Origin: Saprospiraceae bacterium
GTDB lineage: Bacteria; Bacteroidota; Bacteroidia; Chitinophagales; Saprospiraceae
Direction of reading: 5' to 3'
Assembly: GCA_020629035.1 (NCBI GenBank)
Contig: JAHDEC010000007.1
Location: 62,001 to 126,000, forward strand
Length of the DNA: 64,000 bases
Part shown: positions 9,401 through 16,384 of the stretch, piece by piece
Layout: each line of letters begins with the position of its first letter
Numbering within the stretch: the first letter of the stretch is position 1
Notes under the pieces: model-generated
Told to the model about the DNA's origin: nothing
The model's input: the letters and a program-made list of their open reading frames with translations, nothing else
The model's database searches: none
Made by a program: the position numbers and the translations under genes

Positions 9401-11835
9401 TAATATTGGCCCACTATAACATCGCAAAATATATAGTTTCCATTAGCATCAGTCACGGTGGTGGCTATGAATGTTCCATCACAATCAAATAAATTCACTT
9501 CGATATTGGCTAAAGGATTTTCATTAGCATCTTGTAAACCATTAATATTTTCGTCATGCCATGCATAGCCTTCTACTTTTCCTGCATTCAATTTCAGCCC
9601 TGCATCAACGTCGATGATATCTTGATTAGCCTTTAGATTAATTTCTCCAGTACTGTTAAAACTAAAAGTTCCATTAACGTCTGAATCTAGTTGATCATTC
9701 CCAATATCTGCACTGGTAAATAAGTAGTTTTCTAAAGGCGAAAATTCAAGGTAATACTTAGCAGGATAAAGGTCATTAAAGAAATAGGCACCATTCGAAT
9801 TGGTAGAAATACTTGCGACTAATTCGTTTTGAATGTTTTTTAGCTCAACCAATACATTTGCTAAGCCGTTTTCATCTTCATCTTGAATACCGTTCCGATT
9901 TTCATCATACCATACATAATCACCTATGCTACTCAGCTGTGTATAACCGCCATTTAGACTTTCTGTTTCATTGTTTTGGACTGTAACACAGGCCGTTGAT
10001 CCTGCCCCATTGGTATTCATTATTTGAGAGTCTGATGATTCATTTTGTAAGAATACATGATCAGTTAATGATTCGAAAACCACATAATAATCTCCAATAA
10101 TGAGCTCCTCAAACGAATAAAACCCCTGATTATCGGTGCTGCTTGACGACACAAAATTCCCACTGCAATCAAATACACTTACAAGCACATTTTCCAATCT
10201 CGAGTCTTCAGCATCCAATGTACCATCTGCACAGAGATCATACCAAGCAATTCCGTCGATTTCTCCTGTTTGCCATCTAAAACCAGCATCCAGACTCCGA
10301 TCTATCTGTCCTGACCATACTTCGAAAGAGCCTGTAGTTATCTTAAGGCCATCCAAATAAAAATCGGAATCTGTTGTGGTTTCTCCTATATTTCTTGATG
10401 TTAATTCATATCTATCATCAGGCAAGGCTATTTCAATGCTGTAAGTAGCAGGGTATAAATCTTCGAATAAATAAAAGCCCTCAGCATCAGTAAAAACAGT
10501 ATTCACTTCATTTCCGTCTGCATCAATTAAGCTAAGCTGCACATCGGCTATTCCGGATTCATTGGAATCTTGGATTCCGTCTCGGTTATCATCAAACCAG
10601 ACATAATCCCCTACTTTGCTGTACTTAATTAATCCAAAATCTAGATCTTGTCTGTCCTCTGCTTCATCGACATATACAAAACCTGATCCATTGCCATATA
10701 CCCCAGCAAAATCACTGTTTAAGTCTGGATTCTCTGCCTCAACAGTCATAAAATAAGGTGAGTCAAAATCTAAACTTACTCTGTAATTTCCTTTCTCTAA
10801 ATCGGTGAATACATATTTTCCATTACCATCTGTGGTGGTACTTGCAATCGGTTCATTATTGTAATTAAACAAGCTTAAGGATAGATTAGCTAATCCTTCT
10901 TCTCCCTCATCTTGCAGACCATTTACGTTTTCATCATGCCACACCAAATCACCTAGACTTCCCGTACCACAAGGACCATATCTAAAATTTCGGCAACATA
11001 TATCTGAAGTCAAAAATCCTGCAGAAGCTTGAACGCAAACTTCATAAATACCATATCCGGTTGTATCTCTACCAAGGTTTAGGATTCTGTCATAAGGTTG
11101 ATTGTCAATGTTGTGGTAACCTGCTGGAACCGTCCATTCATAGTGAATATTCTCGCCTAAATCTTCTACAAAAAAGCTTACGCAATCATGTTCGCAAATA
11201 TCATAGGCAGGTCTGTAAGTAATTAAAAAATAAGCCAAATCAATTTGTGCTTCAGACAATTCACTGCCATTATTAACTAGCTGTAATCGCACCCCAGTAT
11301 TTACGTCGTTTAGTAATGCTGGGTCGACATCTAACATCCATACATCGCCATTTCCACCATATTTCCAGTTGGTATTCGTTGTCCAAGGGTCTATAGTTCC
11401 AAGCACATCATTTGCCTTGTTTTGACCTATTAAGCTTAAACTCTCATTGTACCATTGGACTGTTTTTTCAACAATTCCAGTGCTTGTTTGCGCTCCATAA
11501 ATATGTAATTGGATAGACTCAATATTTGCGTAATCAGGGATAGCTGCATTTACGTTTTTTAGCCACAAAACTTGACTTTCCTCACCTGGTTCTAGGACCA
11601 CAAAAGCCTGGTCACCGCCAAATGCATTCAAACCGGTTAGATTAGACCAAGCTTTCCCATCGCTAGCTATCGAGATGGGCTCAAGAGCAATCCGTCTTTG
11701 TTTTATGGGTGTACTTTCTCCTACCACTTTGATAGGCCAAATATCCTGTGCAACTAATAAGCCTGAAAAAACTAGAAAAAACCCAAATAAGCAAATAAGC
11801 TTAAATGCGCTATTTAAACGAAGTGTGTAATGCAT
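445..11835 (-). CDS. Giant secreted adhesin-like protein with about 29 SdrD-like B repeats and T9SS type A tail
   Basis: The protein has 3796 residues. A signal peptide (residues 1-30, hydrophobic core LICLFGFFLVFSGLLV, cleavage near VAQ) precedes about 260 unassigned residues with a cysteine-rich end (CEHDC, SDICC). I count 29 repeats of about 117 residues. Each starts like GDYVWFDDNRDGIQD and runs through a GxYxF strand and NxGxDxxxDSD to a VDAGY end. This is the SdrD B-like/Cna-B-like fold, whose Asp/Asn-rich loops usually bind calcium. Residues from about 3715 (SVFPNPTAKDV to KQIIKL) form a T9SS type A sorting domain, so the protein should cross the outer membrane by T9SS and be anchored or released. 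There is no LPXTG motif, as expected outside Gram-positives. The gene stands alone with its own terminator. Surface adhesion is inferred from architecture. Confidence 0.93.
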   Translation of the reverse strand: MHYTLRLNSAFKLICLFGFFLVFSGLLVAQDIWPIKVVGESTPIKQRRIALEPISIASDGKAWSNLTGLNAFGGDQAFVVLEPGEESQVLWLKNVNAAIPDYANIESIQLHIYGAQTSTGIVEKTVQWYNESLSLIGQNKANDVLGTIDPWTTNTNWKYGGNGDVWMLDVDPALLNDVNTGVRLQLVNNGSELSEAQIDLAYFLITYRPAYDICEHDCVSFFVEDLGENIHYEWTVPAGYHNIDNQPYDRILNLGRDTTGYGIYEVCVQASAGFLTSDICCRNFRYGPCGTGSLGDLVWHDENVNGLQDEGEEGLANLSLSLFNYNNEPIASTTTDGNGKYVFTDLEKGNYRVSLDFDSPYFMTVEAENPDLNSDFAGVYGNGSGFVYVDEAEDRQDLDFGLIKYSKVGDYVWFDDNRDGIQDSNESGIADVQLSLIDADGNEVNTVFTDAEGFYLFEDLYPATYSIEIALPDDRYELTSRNIGETTTDSDFYLDGLKITTGSFEVWSGQIDRSLDAGFRWQTGEIDGIAWYDLCADGTLDAEDSRLENVLVSVFDCSGNFVSSSSTDNQGFYSFEELIIGDYYVVFESLTDHVFLQNESSDSQIMNTNGAGSTACVTVQNNETESLNGGYTQLSSIGDYVWYDENRNGIQDEDENGLANVLVELKNIQNELVASISTNSNGAYFFNDLYPAKYYLEFSPLENYLFTSADIGNDQLDSDVNGTFSFNSTGEINLKANQDIIDVDAGLKLNAGKVEGYAWHDENINGLQDANENPLANIEVNLFDCDGTFIATTVTDANGNYIFCDVIVGQYYVSFGKESAYEFTTPNQIPANINSDVTAASGSGTTDCIQIDLETTENLDAGYYMPVCIGDFVWLDLNQNGLQDNGESGVGQVTVSLFDENGAFKESQLTSANGRYEFTGLKPGNYYLHFAISDMFLFTQSNAGDETLDSDVTNENGSGTSSLINLWSGIKDYSIDAGLVYSARSISGTTWIDESCDGILQANEAPKADILVELLDDNNQVIASTTTNVDGAYSFEEVPLGEYIIRFGDTNQLEYTLENQGNNEAIDSDAIAANNGATEPIIIDGSEDISGVNAGYKYITQIVTGYVWADCKVDGIQQTSESAIAGVAVNLFAENGDIVQATFTDENGEYELTAIALNDYYLVIDLDGMFYMQTLQNAGNNDAIDSDFMLVNGVFQSPTFNLNGQQMFDAGFYEFANLSGTAWLDANMDGVNNSEAGLADVMVYLMDEFMNVVASGTTNANGTYQFNQLIPGIYNIGFDMHPNYIFSLPDLNSDSDIALIGTSMGVTSSFVLRCGESLANIDAGYEEEPPLLSSISGQVFEDFNADGVNENEGFFINHEVSLYNDSNELIESVNTNELGEYSFTVANPGSYYVVFENTYELSPYQIGNADTDSDIQLNNGIARTDVLLVLPGENLSNIDAGFFRFASLGDFVWFDDNKNGLQDLDELGVADQSVMLFDSNDQLVLSTSTDDNGMYSFNQIRPGSYYVSFGLQTDYEFTTADQGNNEFFDSDVLTLNGFMGSTAMLWLDSGEENLSIDAGMSAIEVDGASLNGLVFEDLNADGLRDSDPLIEGVSVMLFDQNDNFVQGASTDENGMYAFLDIVPETYYVVFDLEDDQLLTYQDASDENVDSDVSLLDGIVRTNDISLSPGENLSHIDAGFYYPAALGDQAWLDLNENGKNNPEDTGIENIEVRLLDDQNNELDLQITDEGGFYRFDNLRPGTYVIGFGTYEEHRFTKANVGINESIDSDVLPDSGLTEPLSLSSGEVNNRVDAGYRAIEIVDPPAVLSSIAGNIFEDANADGLNFDATGLANIEVDLYDEAGEFIESTLTNNNGNYVFGDLSAGAYFLEVKISEDFNLSPVNVGADDTVDSDYELAPNAFRTAVITLGEDEHLTNVDAGFWRYATIGDLAWLDADMNGLFDLGELGVDSIDVFLYSPEDDLLQGRMTNEDGLYLFTNVIPGSYYVEFSEKSGLKYTFANVSTDDTIDSDVSNETGRTAVFNVKSGENDLFIDAGYIVDDIVNPPVFGTISGNVFEDMNADGLNLENNGIAEAMVEIFNADGLMLEELFTDENGNYTFSNLVEGMYFIAVKLDEPYNMTNANVGSDDSIDSDFEIGQTGLNLAEVFLGEGEDIVNVDAGYYRYASLGDMTWFDENENGKNNAGEPAVSDIEVKLFDLDDNQVAADITDVEGHYLFANVVPGSYYLSFSSKEGLRYAKANVGSNESNDSDVVDFEMGTTDVLTIVSGQNRLNVDVGYREEIEPPAELGSICGMLFHDLMADGVSLDDPGMADVSIDLLSGEDELLASISSEADGSYCFENLPVDDYYLRLSPLNIYNLSPANVGANDAIDSDFENSTNGMTTVLLSLGEGEDLDNVDAGIWRSGSIGDYVWLDENGNGLQNVSESGIDSIEVSLFNLDNDLIEMVHSDSEGVYMFANVEPGSYYLSFSLKEDLEYTTGNVANNNFIDSDVIDDSGNTETILILSGELIDNVDAGYFFDDQTPVFTGSISGFLFEDMNGDGLRISEPRLANREVNLYNSLGIVASTSTDENGFYTFNGLSPDTYSVQAVFSSEYELTDYQVGDDPSIDNDFIALDDLFATVNIDLGVDEVITSIDCGVYRLADFSGLVWNDENGDGLRQETEELINEITVVLLDEFGSSFGNASTDVDGTYTFEAVPGTYMIGIITPDGFSYAQENVGSDDTIDSDIIDNLGPFGVTNQMSVESAQSMGNIDAGLRMDPVQGDLSISGTIIEDLNGNGLQNPNDPPLSNIEVSLYTLDTILIANEMSDEDGNYRFSNLAADDYFLVIEYAPSMDLSFYQSGIDPSIDSDFQQAGLFARTEVISLSTESVENIDALLYQFISIGDFIWNDLNANGIQETGEPGMEGLQVILFDNGNNEVASVTSDEEGQYSFDGLRPGNYRVNFILPKYYIFSEGLQGGDATLDSDIVIAFGDIGTSNFIPLASGETRIDIDAAAYLDPEVDPKSFLFGFVWEDLNADGILGNFENGTNGIVAALRDENGDIVEMQITANHPETDKGGYYEFTILTEGTYYVSFDLLSDVILTDENIGLDELEDSDAFLDGGVVRTSSYDIDFGDIIQGVNAGYYTNADLTGFIWFDENQNGIQNDIESGLEGFSVLLYRADGSIESMSTSDEDGQYSFNGIKPGNFFIRVDLVPGIAITIPNQGSDDSVDSDVDGSNGPNGTANFNLISGTLEVNLDIGLILEPSSIGDFVWDDLNGDGLQSPNEPGINDVIVDLYYEDGSLRGTTTTATIDGVAGSYLFETIEPGNYYIRFQAPNGYLFALPYEGANAGFDSNVTEAVASGSTDLFPLGAGLFLNDIDAGLYRESTIGDLVWSDDNRNGIKDSDEQGLADIEITLYRIGYGDYGSTTSDNNGFYNFSELPAGQYYISVDLEGEMQFSAKNVGGGDNDSDVNEAGNSDIFTLGYQEDREDLDVGVHPSTGLVGKEVWLDENGNGLKDFEEVLMANIEVNLLDAAGVVIRTTATDHAGQYTFDNLDAGDYQVEFVAPMGYEFTKKNQGFDDSLDSDVSEEGMSDMVFVDPVNIVRDLDAGIFEEGSVKPEVWLDLNKNGIREASESSLRDYTISLIDGNDQVVASSNQYVESNSHWKLIFNGLAPGEYYLKMQQPANYQVTTANIASEMMDSDAFVKAEWIETEKFLLKSGETLESVKIGLILNEVEDILSASVFPNPTAKDVVIQWSPALNEKSKLIRVFDQLGILLLEKEVTSSSENDYLLSLESLSPGVYQLYIYSDNKRFVKQIIKL
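700..10970 (-). repeat. Array of about 29 SdrD-like B repeats inside the giant gene
   Basis: The repeats average about 350 bp. I counted them by the recurring W/F-x-D-x-N-x-(N/D)-G motif at the start of each unit. Repeats 10-23 (about 2845-7855) alternate between two subtypes, an S(I/L)SG..FEDxNADG type and a (S/T)(I/L)GD..WxDxNxNG type. Each pair is about 716 bp and there are seven pairs. Confidence 0.85.
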
Positions 11836-11897
11836 AGTATGTTTGTAAAATCCTACAATTCAAGGTTCTACGTTCATACCATTACATCAGGTTAGCG

Positions 11898-11905
11898 CAA
11901 ATATA
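11898..11905 (-). promoter_or_regulatory. Bacteroidota -7 promoter element (TATATTTG)
   Basis: The minus strand reads TATATTTGCGC here, a full match to the TAnnTTTG element recognised by the Bacteroidota primary sigma factor. It lies about 63 bases upstream of the start at 11835. No convincing -33 TTG is seen at the usual spacing. Confidence 0.45.
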
Positions 11906-11974
11906 ACAAATAAATACCATACATATATATATTATCGTAATATATAATCAGTGATTCGAACCAGAAAAGTTAAA

Positions 11975-13045
11975 TTATGGTAAAAGACGTGAGTAATTAT
12001 TTACTAAGATATCAGTAACTTCTTTAGCATCAAATAATTTTAGATGATTTTTCAAAGCAAGAGCATCAAATTGCCATGATGAGATAAGACCCATAGCCTC
12101 TTTTAGATTGGCTGGATTTCCAGGCTCTACGTACATAGCTTGATTACCGCCAGCCTCTGGCATAGACGAGACATTTGAGGTGATTACGGGAGTATGCGTT
12201 GACAAGGATTCTATGATTGGAATCCCAAAGCCTTCGTATTGAGATGGATAAATTAGCGCTATGGCATGTCGATACAAATCTTCAAGTTGATTATTATTTA
12301 TGTTTCCCATCCACTTCACCCAAGAACTAAGTTGTTTTTTTTGTACAAACATTTCTAGCTCTTTTTGATAAGCACCTCCAGTACCGACCACTTTTAACAA
12401 GCTTCTTTCATCAGGTTTTTGTAGATGCATAGCTTTTAAAATATCCACTAAACCTTTTCTTTTATTGATCGAGCTAACAAATAAGAAATAATCTCGAGAT
12501 GGATTCAAAGCCGGTTTATAGGGTCTACAAGATTGATAAACCACCTCTATCGCTCTTTTAGTTTGGCCATAAAATTTTTCAATGTCACTTTTTGTATGCT
12601 TGCTTATAGCGATGACTTGATCGGCTTTACGACAAGCAAATGCTGACTTGTAGTTATACAATTGCCGATCGACAAAAGAATATTGTTTAGTAAAAACTTT
12701 AAAGATTAGATCATGAATGGTCACCACGGATTTTACACCTTTTGGCATAGCTCTCAAGGGCAATTCATTACTCAAGCCGTGATAAATATCGAGTTTCTCT
12801 TGTTTAATTGCCTTGACTAGACCAAAAGAACGCCAGGCGGGCATAGCATTAGTTGCTTCTACGATTTTAATACTTGACTGATCAAGAAACCACTGATTAA
12901 ACTCGTTTGCCTTGACTTTGGGCACAAATAAAACGATCTCGAGACTAGGATAATGCTCATGGAGTTGACGAATAAGCGTTCGTGCATAATTCCCAAGACC
13001 TGTAGGATTATTAAACAAGCGTTTAGCATCGAAACCAATTTTCAT
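11975..13045 (-). CDS. Glycosyltransferase family 4 (GT-B fold)
   Basis: The 356-residue protein begins MKIGFDAKRLFNNPTGLGNYAR, the N-terminal nucleotide-sugar transferase pattern with a GxGxY loop. It continues with VVTIHDLIFK and ADQVIAISKHTKSDI, then the C-terminal Rossmann half with FLFVSSINKRKG. The donor-binding EGFGIPIIE motif, an E-x7-E signature, falls at about residues 271-279. There is no signal peptide or membrane segment, so it should act at the cytoplasmic face of the inner membrane. Donor and acceptor sugars cannot be told from sequence. It lies between the giant adhesin and the EF-G-like gene, with no other polysaccharide genes nearby, and is probably a single-gene unit or read from its own promoter. 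Confidence 0.92.
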   Translation of the reverse strand: MKIGFDAKRLFNNPTGLGNYARTLIRQLHEHYPSLEIVLFVPKVKANEFNQWFLDQSSIKIVEATNAMPAWRSFGLVKAIKQEKLDIYHGLSNELPLRAMPKGVKSVVTIHDLIFKVFTKQYSFVDRQLYNYKSAFACRKADQVIAISKHTKSDIEKFYGQTKRAIEVVYQSCRPYKPALNPSRDYFLFVSSINKRKGLVDILKAMHLQKPDERSLLKVVGTGGAYQKELEMFVQKKQLSSWVKWMGNINNNQLEDLYRHAIALIYPSQYEGFGIPIIESLSTHTPVITSNVSSMPEAGGNQAMYVEPGNPANLKEAMGLISSWQFDALALKNHLKLFDAKEVTDILVNNYSRLLP

Positions 13046-13080
13046 AGTGGCAAATTACGCAATCAAAGGTAACAATGAAA

Positions 13081-13118
13081 TTAAAAGAAAAAGGGCCAGC
13101 TGACACCAAACCCTTTTT
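13081..13118 (-). terminator. Probable terminator after the EF-G-like gene
   Basis: An 8-bp stem (13111-13118 with 13088-13095, AAAAAGGG/CCCTTTTT) with a 15-base loop lies 9 bases past the stop on the minus strand. A short T-rich tract follows. Confidence 0.6.
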
Positions 13119-13126
13119 CCTCATTC

Positions 13127-15238
13127 TTATGCCATTACCTCTTCTTGCTGAGCCACGATTCGGGCTTGAACATCTGCAGGCATTTCTGCATATTCAGCAA
13201 ATGCACGTTTAAACTTAGCTCTACCCTGTGAAAGCGAGCGAAGTGTTGAAGAGTATTTGTACATCTCAGCAAGCGGTACTTTAGCCATAACTTTTTGATA
13301 ATGACCTTCAGCTCCCATTCCGACTATCATCGCCCTTCGAGTCTGAAGATCACCCATTATTTCACCCATCACATCATCGGCACATAATATTTCTACATCG
13401 TAAATAGGCTCTAACAATTTAGGCCTAGCCTCATTAAATGCTGTTTTAAATGCGTTACCTGCAGCTAGCATAAATGCCATATCATTGGAGTCAACAGCAT
13501 GCATCTTTCCATCAAAGACGCTTACTCTTATGTTCTGACAATACGATCCAGTCAATGGTCCATCTTCCATTTTCTGGAGAATACCTTTCTTTATAGCATT
13601 AATATATTTTGCATCAATCGAACCCCCGACAATACACCAGAGAAAAACCAGTTTCCCACCCCAAGGCAACTCATCTTCCATCTCTTTTCTAATGGTTAAA
13701 TCAGCCGGTAAAGGCATATCCTCATAGTAGGGCTCAATTCTCATATGCACTTCAGCAAACTGACCAGACCCACCAGATTGTTTTTTATGCCGATAGTGTG
13801 TATCAGCCGAACGAGTGATCGTTTCTCGATAAGCGATCTTCGGTTTCTCGAAACCAAAATTTAGATTATTTACTTTTTCTACTCTGTACTTTATAAGATC
13901 TAAATGCAATTGACCCTGTCCATGCAATATGGTTTGCTTAAGACTTTTTGATTGTTCTACAATTAAGGTTGGATCTTCTTCAGCAATACTTTGAAGTGAT
14001 TTCATTAATTTTTCCATATCTCCTTTGCCGCTTGGCTGGATGGCCGTTCGCATACGAGGTGCTGGAAATTCAATAGGCGTTATTTTTCGGTCAGTGCCTT
14101 TCACTGACAAAGTATCATTAGTATGACTTGATTTTAGTTTTACGGTTACACCAATATCTCCAGCCTTAAGGTTTTCCACTGCCTTTCTATTTTTCCCTTC
14201 TGCTACAAACATTTGATTAAATCGTTCAGCTCCACGATTACTAGCATTTACTAATTCATCTCCTGCCTTCAACTCCCCACTACAGACCTTAAAGTATGAC
14301 ACCATACCTACCTGAGGCTCTGATAGCGTTTTATAAATAAACAAACTGGTATTACCATCATCAAGGCTTAGTCGAGATCCATCCGCTAAAAAGGCACCTT
14401 TTCTATCGGCAGGTGTTGGTGCTACGTCATTCACAAAACCCATGATCCTTCCACTTCCTTTATTTTGGGTAGCCGAACAAATAAACACTGGGAAAAAATC
14501 ACCATTCGCTAAGGCTATTCTAAGTCCCTTTGTTAATTCTTCCTCACTTAATGTCCCTTCGTCAAAAAACTTCTCCATTAATCCTTCATCATTCTCTGCA
14601 GCAATTTCCACCAGTTGATTATGAATCTCTTGCGCTTTGGCTATTTGATCTTCGGGAATAGCTACTTTTTCTGGCTTCCCACCATCTGCCCCAAATTTAT
14701 ACATGGTCATCCTGAGGGCATCAACGATCGTGTCAAATTCAGCGCCCTGATTTAAAGGATACTGAATAGCTACCACCTTATTTCCAAAACGACTTTGTGC
14801 TTGCTCTAAAGTATTTTGATAATTTGATTTATCATGATCAATTTGATTAATGACAAACAATGATGGTGTTTGATTTTTATGAATGTGCTCCCAAATTATT
14901 TCGGTTCCAACTTCCACACCTTGGGTGGCATTTAGCACAACCAAAGCTGTATCAGCCACTTTCAACGAAGAGACCACTTCTCCAATAAAATCATCCGAAC
15001 CGGGAGTATCGATAATATTGATTTTCGAATCTTTCCAATGAGCATGCATCAACGAACTAAACAATGAATTACCTCTTTCTTTTTCAATGTTAGTAAAGTC
15101 TGAAGTGGTTGAACCATCTTCAACACTACCTCTTCGTTTAATTGCTCCAGCTTCAAAAAGCATAGTTTCGGCAAAGGTAGTTTTGCCGCTGCCCGAGTGT
15201 CCAAGCAGCACCGTATTTCTTATTTTATGACCATCCAT
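13127..15238 (-). CDS. Elongation factor G-like translational GTPase (EF-G2 type)
   Basis: The 703-residue protein has the EF-G domain order. The GTPase domain has its P-loop GHSGSGKTT at residues 13-21 and G3 DTPGSDDF at 77-84. Domain II follows, then the domain III/IV region (YRETITRSADTHYRHKKQSGG) and domain IV/V with VDSNDMAFMLAAGNAFK. The P-loop is GHSGSGKTT rather than the AHIDAGKTT of canonical EF-G, and the G4 motif is NQID rather than NKxD. Both mark this as the paralogous EF-G-like family rather than the housekeeping fusA. Such paralogs act in translocation or ribosome recycling in some bacteria; the role here is not proven. It does not look like a TetM-type ribosomal protection protein. 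Confidence 0.9.
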   Translation of the reverse strand: MDGHKIRNTVLLGHSGSGKTTFAETMLFEAGAIKRRGSVEDGSTTSDFTNIEKERGNSLFSSLMHAHWKDSKINIIDTPGSDDFIGEVVSSLKVADTALVVLNATQGVEVGTEIIWEHIHKNQTPSLFVINQIDHDKSNYQNTLEQAQSRFGNKVVAIQYPLNQGAEFDTIVDALRMTMYKFGADGGKPEKVAIPEDQIAKAQEIHNQLVEIAAENDEGLMEKFFDEGTLSEEELTKGLRIALANGDFFPVFICSATQNKGSGRIMGFVNDVAPTPADRKGAFLADGSRLSLDDGNTSLFIYKTLSEPQVGMVSYFKVCSGELKAGDELVNASNRGAERFNQMFVAEGKNRKAVENLKAGDIGVTVKLKSSHTNDTLSVKGTDRKITPIEFPAPRMRTAIQPSGKGDMEKLMKSLQSIAEEDPTLIVEQSKSLKQTILHGQGQLHLDLIKYRVEKVNNLNFGFEKPKIAYRETITRSADTHYRHKKQSGGSGQFAEVHMRIEPYYEDMPLPADLTIRKEMEDELPWGGKLVFLWCIVGGSIDAKYINAIKKGILQKMEDGPLTGSYCQNIRVSVFDGKMHAVDSNDMAFMLAAGNAFKTAFNEARPKLLEPIYDVEILCADDVMGEIMGDLQTRRAMIVGMGAEGHYQKVMAKVPLAEMYKYSSTLRSLSQGRAKFKRAFAEYAEMPADVQARIVAQQEEVMA

Positions 15239-15363
15239 ATTGCGAGTAGTTTATTTTACAATAAGTATACAAATATTTTGCGAACTCGCGTAATTAAAGG
15301 AGATTATTTTACCAACAGAGGATAATGCGGTATTTTATATTGAAGATAATTATAATATGAGAA

Positions 15364-16365
15364 CTATAGAAGGTATGGAGATAAAGATTTATCATCTTTC
15401 CACTGCTTGTACTTTAGTGCCATTTCTTGTAAGCTTTCTGCTACATTTCGATAGGCAAAATTGAAATGCTTAATACTTTTAGCATTTGAGTATTGCATGG
15501 ATCGCTGAGCGACTAATAGACTCTGCGAATTGATGCTTTTGCTTGGCCTTAGAAATGGTATGCTCTCTACCATTTTTAGGAATTGAATTTGTTTTTTAGA
15601 TACTGAGCTATTCGGCATTTTGCTTGATAACTCCTTCGTCAGTATGGACAATATCGTCTTATAACTTAGATTTTCGGCACTGCATATATATTTCCCTGAT
15701 GCTAGGTCATTTTCTAATGATTGCCGAACCATTTTAGCCACATCTCTCACGTCCACAAATCCATTTGACCCTATTGGATATTTGCTTATTCCTTTATCCA
15801 CTTGTTGCAGTAGATGTGGTGTTCCTTTACTAAAGTCCCCAGTCCCGATTATCTGAGAAGGACAAATAATGACGGCATTAAGTCCTTCACTTATTGCTCG
15901 CCAAACCTCAAGTTCACCTAAATACTTGGTCTCTGCATAATGCGAATTGTACTTGGATGCTTCCCAGTCCATAGCCTCATCTAGCAGCTTGTTTTCGAAA
16001 GCTTTTCCTAAGGCAGCTGTCGAACTAATATGGACCACTTTCTTTACGTTATTTGATAAGGCAAGATCCATAAGCTGACCGGTGAACACAACATTTGTCT
16101 GGTACAAATCGTCTTTATGGTTTGTGAAATTTATGTTTGCTGCCGCATGGATTAGCATATCAGCAGAGGCTAGCGCAGCATCTACTGGATGTATATTTTC
16201 TAAGTCACCTTCTATAAATTTTATTCGTGATTTAAATTGATCTAAATGGCTTAAGGAAGCAGAAGACCTATGGAGCACTAAAAGATCGTGATCCGTCTGG
16301 TTCACTAACTCTTGTATAATGTAATATCCTAAAAAACCCGTACCTCCAGTAATGAATATTTTCAT
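15364..16365 (-). CDS. NAD(P)-dependent epimerase/dehydratase (extended SDR)
   Basis: The frame is open from 16428, but the ATG at 16365 gives MKIFITGGTGFLGYYIIQEL, with the GxxGxxG dinucleotide-binding loop near the N-terminus as normal for the family. It also leaves 19 bases after anmK, so I prefer it. The protein is 333 residues. It carries VVHISSTAALG (active-site Ser region) and YAETKYLGE (Tyr-x3-Lys, with K of TKY), so the catalytic triad is present. Extended SDRs of this kind include sugar-nucleotide epimerases, dihydroflavonol reductase-like enzymes and steroid dehydrogenase-like enzymes; the substrate is unknown. It is probably cotranscribed with anmK. Confidence 0.88.
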   Translation of the reverse strand: MKIFITGGTGFLGYYIIQELVNQTDHDLLVLHRSSASLSHLDQFKSRIKFIEGDLENIHPVDAALASADMLIHAAANINFTNHKDDLYQTNVVFTGQLMDLALSNNVKKVVHISSTAALGKAFENKLLDEAMDWEASKYNSHYAETKYLGELEVWRAISEGLNAVIICPSQIIGTGDFSKGTPHLLQQVDKGISKYPIGSNGFVDVRDVAKMVRQSLENDLASGKYICSAENLSYKTILSILTKELSSKMPNSSVSKKQIQFLKMVESIPFLRPSKSINSQSLLVAQRSMQYSNAKSIKHFNFAYRNVAESLQEMALKYKQWKDDKSLSPYLL

Positions 16366-16384
16366 ATGGCCCAATGTTGTGGAA

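Noticed and set aside
445-11835. Sortase-anchored Gram-positive Sdr protein acquired by transfer
   Set aside because: There is no LPXTG motif or sortase gene, the tail is a T9SS sorting domain, and base composition resembles the neighbours.
13127-15238. Tetracycline-resistance (TetM-type) ribosomal protection protein
   Set aside because: The P-loop and domain IV sequences fit the EF-G-like family, and no mobile element or resistance context is present.
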